DNA of 64,000 bases from Sycobia sp. Sy_11 (GCA_018907035.1 JACCIC010000054.1:186001-250000), one strand, 5' to 3'. Counted from the first letter of the stretch, positions 12,680 to 23,774 are shown. Made by a program: numbers and translations. Notes: generated by a model from the sequence alone, not told the origin.

Positions 12680-14985
12680 TTTCCAGTTTATAATTTACAC
12701 AAACGAACTGTTTATTTTCTTTCTACACAGTGCCTTGTCACCAAACTAATGAAATGAAAAAAATAAATGCTCTTTTTCTTTACTTCGAACCAGATGTAGT
12801 AGCATAGATAAGTAAAATCAAATGATACAGGGTGTCGTAGATATAACTCGATACAGTAATAAATCGATATTAAGTAAAAAAGGCTTTACGTAAAAATTAC
12901 GATGGACTTTAAGAAGTTAAGCGATCCGCGTGTGCTCTATGTTCAACTGTCCATTAATCAATGACCACTGGCTTTAATTCGGTTATCGCCTAAGGTCATG
13001 GAAATGAGCGGAAATCTTCGTCTGGTTCCAATTAACAATGGGATCGAACGGATACTTTTGACCCCGAAAGGATTAGTTGTCCTTTTGATGATATATTTAT
13101 AAGCGCCATTCATGACTATGCGACTCATAGGAGAAAGAGGGTAATTACGGGCGCCCAAGATCGAAATAAGTCATTTGTGATTTTTAATTTTCAATATTTT
13201 TGATTTAAATGCATATGTTAAATACAATATAAAGAACTATACATCGGTATTCTTGTGCTCATCAATGCTGATATCCATTAGCAAAAAATAAAAACATATT
13301 GATTTTACGCACAATTTTTCTACTCAATACCAATCGGTGTCTAGTGATATTTAGACACCATGTACATAACGGTTTTAATACATTCCGTTGGTGTTTAAAA
13401 ACACACCTTCAACATATGATTGACCTATATACCACGTAGCTTATTTATTCCAAATATTTACTATTTATAAATGCTGTATTTTACTATTCTTAATACGAGG
13501 CTCATCTAAGAAAACATATTTTGACAAACGAAACGGGGTTTTAACCTGCAAAAATATTACTTCAGTTAGGTACTGGTTTTTATTTTTAAAAAATTGTTTG
13601 CGATGGTATATGCCGTTAATGTATCATTTCCAATACGTATTGCTGTATTGGGTGTTGTACGTTTGGATTACTGTGTTACTGTACGTTTAGATTGGAACGC
13701 CTTGCCAACCTGGTGTAAATATAAAACACCTATTCTGCGACCTACTTTAATTAAACCCAACCAACTGCAACCAACTTTAACTCGATACTCAGCAAATTCA
13801 AATCCTACAAAATATAGCCATTATAAAAAAATTGTATTTTTTTAAAATTAATTTTATTTTTTATATTACTCTCCATAACAGTCATTTTTTAAATCCCATA
13901 CGTCGCGGCGTTTGTAATACTTTTCGTAAATTGAGGTTATAAACACTACTTTTTACACATAAACACTTTTAGTATTTGCATATAAGTACTATATAACTGT
14001 ATACTGACTTTGCAAGGGAATTCAGTATCGTTAAAAATATTGCACTATGCAGCGGCATCGTTTACGACGCCGAATAATATCGAATTTGGGGGATATGGGA
14101 CCATGATTTGCAGGACGCTAAAACGCATCGCAACAACGAAATCGCTTCTTACACTTGCAGCTTTAGTTCGCGATTTTTAACAAGCTGTTTGGGCGTTACA
14201 GTTGCTCTAAATTTGTATACGAATTCCGAATATTTCATTGTTTTCAATATGTGCATGATTATGCGCGCGCAGACTTACAGACGCACGCATATGCGCACTC
14301 ACGCTCGTACGGACGCACCCAAACACATACGTACAGGAGCATAGATCTATTTATACAGCGAACATTCTAAATTGAATTAAATAATTTTAAAGAGAATATG
14401 AATAATATGAATTACATAATATACTAATATAATGTCTGATGTATTTGTAAAAAAGCTGTTTCTATTTATTTAGCTTTGTAGCTATTTTGATTTTGCCATT
14501 AGTTATATAAGATAATTAGAAAATATTTAGTAACAACTTTTTACATAAAAAAGTCTCATTTTTTTATGTAATAGATAATAAATGTGAGTATTAATTAGCG
14601 TACAAGGTTAATCTTAAACTTAATTTATAGGTTTAATCAGCTTCAGATTTTGAACTCTTAAGTAAATTATACATTGTTTATGTTAAATCAAGTATAGGGT
14701 ATAGATTATAAATTTGTATTAATTAAGACATTTAATTTATCAATCTTCAGTACCACTGCGTAGGTTCAATTTTTTCGAAATTGTTCGTAAGATTATTGTC
14801 TAATCTACATTAATCGTTTCAGGTCTGTGTATTATTAAATTAATGTTTATTTATTTAACACTTGACTGTCAAAATAGCAGTGTAGAGGAGCTACGTGTAA
14901 AAGATTCGAACTTGAAAAATATATCTCTCAATTTCAGTACCACAGAGAGCTTTACGATTTTAATCATCTAAAGAGAAATCATCAT
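12680..14985. other. Intergenic spacer upstream of the protease homologue
   Basis: This should hold the promoter of the minus-strand gene just above 12679, but no clear TATA or initiator stands out. A GC-balanced patch at 12830-13170 and a pair of small hairpins at 13336-13410 are the only structure. No supported coding sequence. Confidence 0.4.
13336..13359. repeat. Small hairpin, GGTGTCTA / TAGACACC
   Basis: Perfect 8-bp arms around an 8-base spacer. About 30 bases further on, at 13390-13407, a related but imperfect hairpin (GGTGTTT..AAACACACC) occurs. Two similar hairpins this close suggest the end of a small non-autonomous transposon, but no boundaries or target duplication were found. 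Confidence 0.5.
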
Positions 14986-15023
14986 ACAATTAAAGTACCA
15001 TGTGCATATGGTACTTTAATTGT
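14986..15023. repeat. Perfect 16-bp palindrome across the left junction of the Penelope-like element
   Basis: Left arm 14986-15001 (ACAATTAAAGTACCAT), 6-base loop GTGCAT, right arm 15008-15023. The arms are exact complements. The structure straddles the left target-site duplication (15001-15013) and the first bases of the inserted element. Confidence 0.85.
15001..15013. repeat. Left 13-bp target-site duplication (TGTGCATATGGTA)
   Basis: Identical to 17088-17100, immediately outside the inverted terminal copies of the Penelope-like element. A duplication of this size is in the range typical for Penelope-like insertions. Confidence 0.8.
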
Positions 15024-15045
15024 ACTTTTGTCGACTGCTTATATA

Positions 15046-15203
15046 GAAATTAATAAATATTTTTTCATTGGTCTTACAGTCCAATCAAATCAATCGAAAA
15101 AAATAAAAATTAAATTAAAAATTATAATGACTGTCCTTGTATACAGTTACCCCCGTAGACTAATCTGAAAATAAAATATTAGTTGAAAAAATTTTGTAAA
15201 CTA
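15046..15203 (-). repeat. Inverted partial copy of the Penelope-like terminal region
   Basis: Reverse-complement match to 16863-17087, with a 60-base internal deletion and loss of one arm of the GACAGTC hairpin. Such reversed terminal copies at the 5' end arise during target-primed reverse transcription of Penelope-like elements. Confidence 0.8.
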
Positions 15204-15226
15204 GAAGAACTTATTATCGGAAAGAA

Positions 15227-16271
15227 TTAAAAAAAAATTTTCGGAAATATATGGCCATCGCTAGCTACAACTTTTTCCCATCTTTCTAGCAACATACGAA
15301 TCCCGTTGCGAAAAAATTCGACCGGTTTGGCCTCTATCCAGTCATCCACCCATTTTTTGGCTTCCTCGTAGGAATGGAAGTGCTGGTCAGCCAGGCCATG
15401 CGTCATCGATCTGAAGAGATGGTAATCAGACGGAGCAACGTCTGGACTATACGGCGGGTGGGGTAGGACTTCCCATTTGAGCGTTTCTAAGTATGTTTTC
15501 ACCGGCGGTGCAACATGTGGGCGAGCATTGTCATGTTGCAAAATAACTTTGTCGTGCCTGTCGTTGTTTGTCGTGCGAGTATTGTGGCCGTTTTTCTCGC
15601 AGTGCGCGGCTCAAACGCATCAATTGTCGTCGATAGACCTCGCCTGTGATCCTTTCATTCGGTTTCAGAAGCTCATAGTAAACCACACCTAGCTGGTCCC
15701 ACCATATACAGAGCATGAGCTTGGCGCCATGAATATTTGGCTTGGCCATCGATGATGATGCATGGCCGGGTAGTCCCCATGATTTTCTTCGCTTCGGATT
15801 ATCGTAACGTATCCACTTTTCATCGCCAGTCACGATACGATGCAGAAAACCCTTTCTTTTATGTCGCTGAAGCAGCTGTTCGCAAGTGAAAAAACGCCGT
15901 TCGACGTCTCTCAGCTTCAGTTCGTACGGCACCCAATTTCCTTGCTTTTGGATCATTCCCATGGCTTTCAAACGCTTGGAAATGGTTGTTCGGTCAACTC
16001 CCAATGCTTCAGCAAGTTCTTCTTGCGTTTGACAAGAATCTTCATCAAGCAAAGTCGCCAATTCTCGATCTTCAAAGATTTGCGGCCGCCCGGAACGCTC
16101 CTTGTCTTCCACGTCGAAATCACCGCTTTTGAAGCGTCGAAACCATCCGCGAACACTTGAATCATCGACACAACCTTCTCCATAAGCCTCCTGAAGCAGT
16201 CGATGCGTCTCGGCAGCAGAATTATTCAAATTGAACCAATAAAGTGAAAATTCCCGCAAATGACGAAACAT
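15227..16271 (-). pseudogene. mariner-family DD34D transposase with one frameshift
   Basis: From ATG at 16271 the frame shows the N-terminal helix-turn-helix region (YGEGCVDDSSVRGWFRRFK), the linker (WVPYELKLRDVERR), and the first catalytic Asp in IVTGDEKW. It then ends early. The second frame resumes with HDNARPHVA (second Asp) and YSPDVAPSDYHLF (third Asp, 34 residues after the second), ending at TAA 15229-15227. A 13-base insertion at 15566-15578 accounts for the frameshift: it partly repeats CACGACAAA found about 20 bases on. Without it the two frames join at about 343 codons, the usual mariner length. No other stop is seen, so decay is recent. No terminal inverted repeats are recognisable: Penelope sequence begins within roughly 20-40 bases of each end of the coding region. 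Confidence 0.9.
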
Positions 16272-16289
16272 TCAAATTTTCTTTAAAAA

Positions 16290-16668
16290 TAGCAATAATT
16301 TAAGTAAGTTATTTAATAATTGCAAAGATAAGGATGATTTATGTTTAAAATCAGGAGTTGTTTACAAAATTCATTGTATGGATTGTAATAAATACTATAT
16401 TGGACAAACAGGTAGATATTTAAAAAAGAAAATTTATGAACATAAATATAGTTTGCGTAGCTCACATATTACTTCCGGTTGAAAAGAGCATTGTTTAAAG
16501 TTTTTACATTCTTTTGATTTTGTGAATGTGGATATTTTGGAACATGGTATTAATAATAAGTATAAAAGGGAGAATCTTGAAAGTATTCACATTTCCAGGA
16601 ATCGGAATAATGTGAATATGTTAGAGTCTAGTAAATTGGACAATGTTTATGATTCCTTATTAAATTGA
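16290..16668 (+). pseudogene. GIY-YIG endonuclease domain of a Penelope-like element
   Basis: The frame reads KSGVVYKIHCMDCNKYYIG from about 16345 and then QTGRYLKKK and EHK. These are the YK(I)xC..C..YIGQTGR signature and the following Arg and His typical of Penelope GIY-YIG nucleases. One in-frame TGA at 16480 breaks it. The frame then continues through FVNVDILEHG, NNKYKRENLES and a final LLN stop at 16666-16668. The upstream reverse transcriptase part is absent; the antisense mariner sits there instead. In an intact element this domain nicks the target for insertion. Confidence 0.85.
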
Positions 16669-16766
16669 TTGGTTTTGAATAATTTGTGTAGAGGGAGAAT
16701 TTAGATTTAATTTACTAAATTTGGTAATGGGGATAAGGTATAGATAGATTAGAATATAAGGTTTAG

Positions 16767-16814
16767 TTTAGTCCCTGATGAGGAGCCGTGGCGAGCTCGA
16801 AACGTTGGACTGGA
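16767..16814 (+). ncRNA. Hammerhead ribozyme motif of the Penelope-like element
   Basis: Stem I 5' strand UUUAGUCC (16767-16774) pairs with GGACUGGA (16807-16814): 8 bp, two of them G-U. The core CUGAUGA occupies 16775-16781 and GAAA 16799-16802. Stem II is GAGC/GCUC plus CG/CG with one bulged A and loop UGG (16783-16798), with one extra G at 16782. Stem III is only the self-complementary ACGU (16802-16805), so a full helix III would need two molecules, as proposed for minimal hammerheads of Penelope-like elements. Predicted cleavage is after U16806. It lies about 100 bases past the nuclease stop codon, the place where such ribozymes are known in this class. The extra G may reduce activity. 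Confidence 0.8.
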
Positions 16815-16862
16815 TCTTGAATTAGGTAGGGGTGTTGGGGACAGTCAGATTGCACTTTACTA

Positions 16863-17087
16863 ACAAAATTTTTTCAGCTAATATTTTATTTTCAGATTAG
16901 TCTACGGAGGTGACTGTATATAAGGACAGTCTGACTGTCTTTATAATTTTTAATTTAATTTTAATTTTAATTTTTATTATTTTTGTGTATCGATGTATTT
17001 ATATTAATGTAGATATGTATTGATATTGTTACGTATTGTTTTCCATTGATTTGATTGGACTGTAAGACCAATGAAAAAATATTAATT
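16863..17087 (+). repeat. Terminal region of the Penelope-like element
   Basis: This is the right-hand copy, matched in reverse at 15046-15203 and more loosely at 20270-20430 and 23775-24075. It contains CCGTAGACTAATC in reverse complement, the hairpin at 16925-16939 and an AT-rich stretch, and ends directly at the right target duplication. Confidence 0.8.
16925..16939 (+). repeat. Conserved hairpin GACAGTC-T-GACTGTC
   Basis: Perfect 7-bp arms around one base. The homologous position in the diverged copy at 23831-23845 is GATAGTC-A-GACTATC: different bases, still perfectly paired. Confidence 0.75.
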
Positions 17088-17100
17088 TGTGCATATGGTA
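17088..17100. repeat. Right 13-bp target-site duplication (TGTGCATATGGTA)
   Basis: Exact copy of 15001-15013; it fixes the right boundary of the Penelope-like insertion. Confidence 0.8.
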
Positions 17101-17724
17101 GAAATATTAAAAAATGTTACTTTCTACGAATTTTCTCGAGAACTACCTAAATCTATCATAACACCAACTATATAAATTTAGTACATAGAACGAATTTAAT
17201 ATCCCCTCTGCATTAAGCATTGCATTATAGTATATACATATCAAATTATGCAATCCATTTATTTAAAACCTTTTAGTTTCATTTTTACTCATCTTTATGT
17301 AATGTCTTTACTTCTTCTTAGCCGCCTTTCTTTCCTTTCTTACCTCAATTCAGTTTTTCAGCTTTGAAAAAAGAAGACGTATGTTTATACTTTCTGGAAT
17401 TCAAATAGAAGAATTTTTGCATAAATTTCAGCGCTCAAAAGATTTTGCATAAGTATCTACCATCTTTCCGTTAAAGCTTATCTACGCGGCATTAAGTAAT
17501 TTTTTTTCTTCTCATATCTGAAAGTAAAAAATAAGTCATGTATGATTATCGATTTAATATTCTGTATCCTTTGAAACTTCGCCTCATCAATATTATATAA
17601 ATTGCAAATAATTTTTTTAAAAATTTATAATTTAAAATATTACTAGTAACATTATTCTATTTGTGCCAATATAGAAAGCAGTTTTTATTTTATTTAACAT
17701 ATAGTTTGACTTGACAAATATCAA

Positions 17725-17800
17725 TTACATAATAAATACAATAAATAATAAAATACAATAAATAATACAAATACAATAAATAATAAAATAAATTACAAAT
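17725..17800. repeat. A/T-rich minisatellite (units like AATACAATAAATAAT)
   Basis: Several imperfect tandem units of about 15-20 bases. Confidence 0.7.
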
Positions 17801-18035
17801 AAGATCGAAAATGCTTAAAATATTTAAAAAAAATTCATTTATTTATGTATGGTGATTACAGCATCCTTCATTATCCGAACAACTACCAAAATAACATCTT
17901 AAAATGTGAACATATCGGTATTTAATATCTCTTTAAAGTAACATTGTATAATTTTGAAAACATAAAATAATTTTTTGTAATAATGTTTGCATCATCCATT
18001 TCTTCTAAACCCTTGTAAAGATTAAATCTTATTCT

Positions 18036-18039
<4 letters not shown>

Positions 18040-18068
<29 letters not shown>
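18040..18068. repeat. (CT)n microsatellite
   Basis: About 14 CT units. Confidence 0.95.
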
Positions 18069-18071
<3 letters not shown>

Positions 18072-19542
18072 ATTTTTAAACTGCCACGACTATAAATTAT
18101 GGATATACGCTTTACAACTCATGGAAATCCAGTAACTACAAGTACAAGGAATTTTTGTAATTACTCGCAATATTATTTTACATCCGAATTCTCAGCTTCC
18201 CTTCATGATCTATGTTCGTTATACAGTGAAACTACTCGTGTTAATCTTATTTTAGACTATTATATCCGAAAAAATATTGGATGAACATGCTTCATTTAGC
18301 TCCAGAGCAATATGTAATATCCACAGTCTTACATTACGATTGACTTTAACAGCTACGCGTCAAATGCCTTCAAAAGCCTGAACTTACGTAAAAGAAATTG
18401 CTTCTAGCTCAAAGTAAAGAATCGGTATACTATAATATTACGTAGTTAGCATATTCCATCGTAATTTATTTTCGTTTAATTAACCTGTCAAGTATTCTCG
18501 AAATTTCAGTTTGTCTTAATTACGAATTTTTGTTATCCTAAGTCTGTTAGTTGTACCCTTGTATATCAAATGATTTTGTCATGCTCGGCAAAAATAAACG
18601 GTCGTATTTATGATAGACTGTCCTTTTATAAGTTTTGTACTCTTTTGTAATTCAGAGTACAATTACAAATGCTCTTTGAACATACAGTGCTCATTCCTTC
18701 AAATTTCTAGTGGCAACATATATGTTGTGTTGTCTTGATTTCCTATGTCTGTTATAAACCCATAAGCTTATCATTGAAAGTTTCGCTTTCGAGCCACCTA
18801 AACGAATTATTTCCATCTTCTAATGAACTAGCTCGTTTGATCTACAATAAGCCAAAGTGGAAACTTAAAAGTTTTAAAACAAAGGACGGTACTATTTTGA
18901 ATTTTTGAGTGTCCAGTTTGGATGTGGGGTCAATTCAAGTTGATCTGAGATATAGAAATATATAATTAGTTTGTTTAATTAAAATTCCAAACTGAAAAAT
19001 ATACTAATTTTTTCTTTTTAATAAAATAATTCTGAATTGATTACTTTTTAAGATAAATTATATCTAAGGAAAATGTGAGTGATAAAATTACCTAATAAAT
19101 CTACACATTCTTTATCAATCGAATCTTCAAGTGATATCTGTGATGATTTTGATAAAATTGCATTTAATTCACCATTAATTTCGCCTCTAATTTCATTTGG
19201 ATGAAATAAATTAATCTCTTCAATGACTTGATTGAAGTTAATAAAGTTAAAAATTATATCAGCTATTCCTAATCCTAGTATCACTTCATTTTCTCATGAA
19301 GATTCAGCAATACTTTTAAGAATAATTTCATTTCTTTATTGAGTAAATTATTTAGTAAATTTCTTGAGAAAAAGAAGACACTCATATTTTAAAAATAAAT
19401 AAAATAATTTGTATATATAAATAATAGATAGTTAATTAAACCATTTAAATAATTAATAAATATATTCTACAATAAGTACAAACTAATTGAAACTAAATAA
19501 TTGAAAATATTAGATAAAATAAAACGTAAAAGTCATTAAATA

Positions 19543-19546
<4 letters not shown>

Positions 19547-19582
<36 letters not shown>
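19547..19582. repeat. (AT)n microsatellite
   Basis: About 18 units followed by degenerate ATGTATATATACACATATATA. Confidence 0.9.
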
Positions 19583-19593
<11 letters not shown>

Positions 19594-20094
19594 CATATAT
19601 ATAATAACTAATAAATAGAATAATAAAATATATCAAATTATTAATATTATAATATAAATAAGAGAAATTAGATACAATATCATAAAGAAATCTTTTTTGC
19701 GCGAAGCATATTTTGGAATTTATAACAATTTTTTATAATACTAGTCACTTGTAGCATTACTAATTCCAGAGAACAAGTGATCAACCTGAGAAACTACACT
19801 ATAGGTTGGGCCATCCGTAAAGTTCAAATTGCCACTGTGGATGACCGGGACTTTCACCTGTTCGGAATCAACCGAGGGAGATTTGATAGTATAATCATGC
19901 CCCAAGGGATATATTTTCGTTTAACGCACTTTCTATATTTATCGTTGATTATCCGGTGCTCCTTTCCCTTGTCTTTGGTCCACGCGATATATTTTATTTT
20001 TGCCCCACTCTCTTCTCACAGCAATGTGCTTGAACAATTTTTTTCCCTATCAGTCATCTGCGTACGCGCCGGGTAGTCCTAACAAGTCTCCGAT

Positions 20095-20120
20095 GTGTGT
20101 GTGTGTGTGTGTGTGTGTGT
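20095..20120. repeat. (GT)n microsatellite
   Basis: Thirteen GT units. Confidence 0.95.
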
Positions 20121-20269
20121 TGTCTACAATTTGTACTTTTTATTATCTATGATGATTTGTATGAATTGTATCATGGCATTCAGTTTCTTACTATTCAGGC
20201 ACCCCAATATTATATGAAAATAATTCCTTTTAATGACAATATTATATGAACAGAGAAACATCCCAGAAC

Positions 20270-20430
20270 GTTAAAGACGGGAAATAATTTTTGGCGAAGG
20301 GTAGTCAGATTGTCTTTTTACAAACAAAATTAATTTTAAATATAGCATTTGAATATTTTTACGAGGTGATTATAAATAAGGTTATGGGTGGGGTAATTAT
20401 AAACAAGAGAAACATAAATTCTTTATTATT
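20270..20430 (+). mobile_element. Decayed terminal region of the same Penelope-like family
   Basis: GGTAGTCAGATTGTC..TTACAAACAAAATT then GAGGTGATTATAAATAAGG follow the order of the right-hand terminal region (GGACAGTCAGATTG..TTACTAACAAAATT, GGAGGTGACTGTATATAAGG) in the same orientation. No coding part or ribozyme is recognisable beside it. Confidence 0.55.
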
Positions 20431-21189
20431 TTCAGAATTATACATTTTTTCTCAAAAATGGCATTATTTTAGTTAAGGATATCACTGCTTTCACAGTGCA
20501 ATTCTTATAACCACTCATATATTGTTGTTTTTTAATTACTATTAGATTTCATTTTTATATTAAAATGAAAACCGCTAAAATATACAAATAGAAGGCAAAA
20601 TTTAGATGCATGATGTACAATAGTACAAATTAGCGGAGTGTATTATAAGTTTTTCTTCTAGAATTTTCTTTGAAGATTACGTGTTAACTTCAACATCTAG
20701 AATTGATAAAATATTTCACAAAAATATTTTATTTGTTATTTATAATATTTTAGAAACATTTTAATGAATTAGTATGGCCAATATTTCGGGCCAAGCCAAG
20801 ACAGAGAAATCTAGTCGTTTATGAGAACCTACAATTAATATATTCATCCTTTAAAAACGAGAGCAACGCGTTTGTCTCTGTTGTCGACCATTCAGACACG
20901 TGAAAAGATCGTCGCAGCGTTCCGTATAGTAGAGTCCCATATAGAGAATGTTATATCTATAAAGCAGTTCTACAAATGAATGTTTAATCGTCGAGTCTTA
21001 GACGTATTCATTGGAGACTCTGTTGGTACATAGACCTTCTTCCACAGAGAATTGGTAACGCGCTCGCGTTCCCAAAAGTCTCCGATTACACCCGCTTATG
21101 CGGGTATATACACAATGCGATTGTCATTTTTTCTTCTCCCTACTCTCATTCTACTTCTTCTCTTTCACTTTTTTATTGTCCCTCAATCT

Positions 21190-21192
<3 letters not shown>

Positions 21193-21230
<38 letters not shown>

Positions 21231-21234
21231 AATG
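21193..21234. repeat. (CT)n microsatellite
   Basis: About 20 CT units with one TTT interruption. Confidence 0.9.
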
Positions 21235-22444
21235 TCTCTCTCACTCACTCGTCGCAATCCTCGTTCTCGCTCTCACGCTATCTCTCTCTATAAAAATATC
21301 TCTCTCGACTCTTTTATCTTAAAAAATAAAACTGCTTTCTAAAATACATCACGTATAAAAGCTTTCAAAGTTATCAGAAATTTCATTTATAGTAGAAACA
21401 TCATGTAATCTCTATATCAGCGTAATTTATTAATTCAGAAAATCATCTTTGGTAATTTATTAATGTAAATGAATACGAAATTAGGTTTATCTATACATAT
21501 TAGGAAATTGAAAAGATTTTAAATTACTAATACTTCGGATCTGATAAAGGTAATAAGGTAATGAACCAACAGAGGGCAGTGGCCTTAAAGTATTGAGAAT
21601 GACAAATATTAAACACACGGACTAAATAGATATATGTGCATACGCATGCGCGGAGCCCTTTGAAGAGAATTTACCGTCATTAATTAATTGAAACCGAGCC
21701 GTGGCACACTCACGATCGAAGTCGAAATTGCTGCATTGAACTTCGCAATGGATGCTTACGTAACTTCTGATTGATAGTAACGTTAAAGATTCCGTAGTTT
21801 ACATTCAACGGTTCAGATCCGTTGCTAATTTTATGCATTACGTAACTCGTGCGATTATTGATAAAGAGGACAAAAAGAATTTTTAATCGCTTTTAGTGAT
21901 TTCTTTTAGTAAGTTTTAAATTCATCCACACAAACAGCCTGAGTTAATCTAATAGCAAAAGAAGTTTTCAAATATACATGTTAATGGAATTTATCCCTAA
22001 TGGGATGTACTACTACGATTCGCAAATAAATGGAAGTAGTTTTTTTTTTGTTTTTTGTCTAATTAATACATACTTTGAAACCTATATCGACCAATTATTG
22101 TGAATGTACGTAGTTCGTAGCATGATATATGCAGACTCAGACATATAATAGAAATTTTAAGCATCGTCAACTGGTGCGGTAACACCACAAACGCAAACTT
22201 GACAAAGGATTGCCGGAGGGACATGGCTCGAGTCGTACACTATGTACACATATCTCAATGGTATTTAAAATTTTCAAATGACATAAAAAAACATATACCA
22301 GTAATAAAATGTATTAATCTATTTATGTATCATTGTCTTACAATTCGATCATACAAGTAGAAGATTTTATTACACATAATGCGATATTTTTCGTTGTACA
22401 AGATTTTTTTTCTTCTTAATAACTCATTATGTGACCCACGATGG

Positions 22445-22520
22445 GCCGAACGCGAGAACGAAAGCCTGGTAACTTGATGATCCGAGCTCAATTCTCGGTC
22501 TCGGTCGATTGGCAGAAGCT
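22445..22520 (+). repeat. Possible tRNA-derived SINE fragment
   Basis: A balanced-GC patch in AT-rich DNA reads GATGGGCCGAACG, then GATGATCCGAGCTCAATTCTC, resembling the A-box and B-box of a tRNA-derived promoter (B-box pattern GTTCRANNC with one change). No cloverleaf can be drawn and no tail or target duplication was found. Confidence 0.3.
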
Positions 22521-23045
22521 GTTAAATTTTACACGCGCTGTGTTCACAAATACATCGTAAACCCTCGTCGCTGATTAGTACCGGTATATGAGAGACCTAA
22601 ATAGAGCGACTTTAAATCGGATAAAAAAATATTCTTTATTATATTTGGGAATCTTTCATAAAAAGAAAATTGTCTAAAATAAATTATTCTGGATTTATAT
22701 CGATTAAAGTCAATTGCATTATACTAACAAAAGACCAAACTCATCAACTATGTACCTTTTTGTTAAAGGCCTCATTTCATCTATTATAGCTTGCGATTTC
22801 TTCGAATAATACTGTATCGCGTGAAGCCAAAACCGAGTTCATCGGTCTGATAAATTACTTACTGGAGGCTGCCAATTATCTTAAATAGCCACCTTTTAAT
22901 TTGAAATTCATAACAATTCCCTTGCAAATTGAAAAAAGTTTTCAGCCTATTCTTCGATTTGTTTGTTTATTGAGTTTTGCACGATGCACACGATATTTAC
23001 GTTGGGATGACTATTTACGATGCCTGTATACATATAAAGTTATAT

Positions 23046-23055
<10 letters not shown>

Positions 23056-23094
<39 letters not shown>
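23056..23094. repeat. (AT)n microsatellite
   Basis: About 19 TA units. Confidence 0.95.
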
Positions 23095-23098
<4 letters not shown>

Positions 23099-23774
23099 TA
23101 TAGTTCTAGTTAACGATACTTTCCAATTCGATAAAAAGTAATGATCATGATTATAATTATCATAAAATCAATTAATTTATCCTATATATCGTAAAATATG
23201 ATTTATGAGCTATTAGCTAAGTGTTACAGTCCACTAATATATTTTGCAAAGTGAGCATTAAATTTTTCTCTATTGTAATTAACGTTAACGTTCACTGCGA
23301 ATTGACAAATTATAAAAAAATACATGAAGAAAATATGTTATTTATAATAATATGTTCATTGTTTTCCGATAATACCGTTATTATAATGTCATAGTCTGTA
23401 GTAGTTGAAGCGATGATTATTGATATCTTTCATCTGCAAAAAGTCTAATTTTTTTTTATTATTGATAGTGAACTGATACACAATGTTTCGTTTCATTTAC
23501 ACAACCATATCTTATTGCATAATAATGCTTCAGAAAAAGTATTAATGTCGAATTTGTATTTAAAAGAAAACATTTTATTAAGCAATGAAATTATCCTTCA
23601 GAGTGCTTTCAAACCGGAGCGTGTAAACTTTAATTGTTTCTGATGGTTATTTTTTGTAATAAAGTTATGAAGAACTTCTGTCCAATCGTCTCGCAGTCAT
23701 ATAATTGAATCCCGTTGACTTATTAAATCAGTTTTACTCCATTTTATTGTTGATTCTGATATTCAAAGACTTAA

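Larger units (their letters stand above)
15014..17087 (+). mobile_element. Penelope-like retroelement (5'-truncated) with nested mariner
   Basis: The element is delimited by the 13-bp duplications. Order: a roughly 33-base extension (15014-15046); an inverted partial copy of the terminal region (15046-15203); a mariner transposase on the opposite strand (15227-16271); the C-terminal GIY-YIG endonuclease of the element (about 16290-16668); a hammerhead ribozyme motif (16767-16814); and the terminal repeat-like region (16863-17087). The left inverted copy matches the reverse complement of the right end almost base for base through CCGTAGACTAATCTGAAAAT and CATTGGTCTTACAGTCC. It lacks an inner block of about 60 bases and half of a hairpin. 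No reverse transcriptase domain remains. An inverted terminal copy with a short extension, a GIY-YIG nuclease and a hammerhead are together diagnostic of the Penelope class. Confidence 0.85.
17101..20090. other. AT-rich intergenic spacer
   Basis: No supported gene. It contains a tandem (AATAATACAATA)-like array at about 17725-17800, (CT)n at 18040-18068 and (AT)n at 19547-19582. A minus-strand open frame near 19048-19284 ends at a donor-like GTAATT but is preceded by stops and is unrecognised. Confidence 0.4.
20430..23770. other. Intergenic spacer
   Basis: No supported gene. It includes (CT)n at 21193-21234, a weak tRNA-like SINE candidate at 22445-22520 and (AT)n at 23056-23094. Otherwise it is AT-rich. 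Confidence 0.4.

Noticed and set aside
19048..19284. Minus-strand frame ending at a donor-like GTAATT
   Set aside because: In-frame stops lie just upstream, no acceptor or start is convincing, and the peptide is unrecognised.
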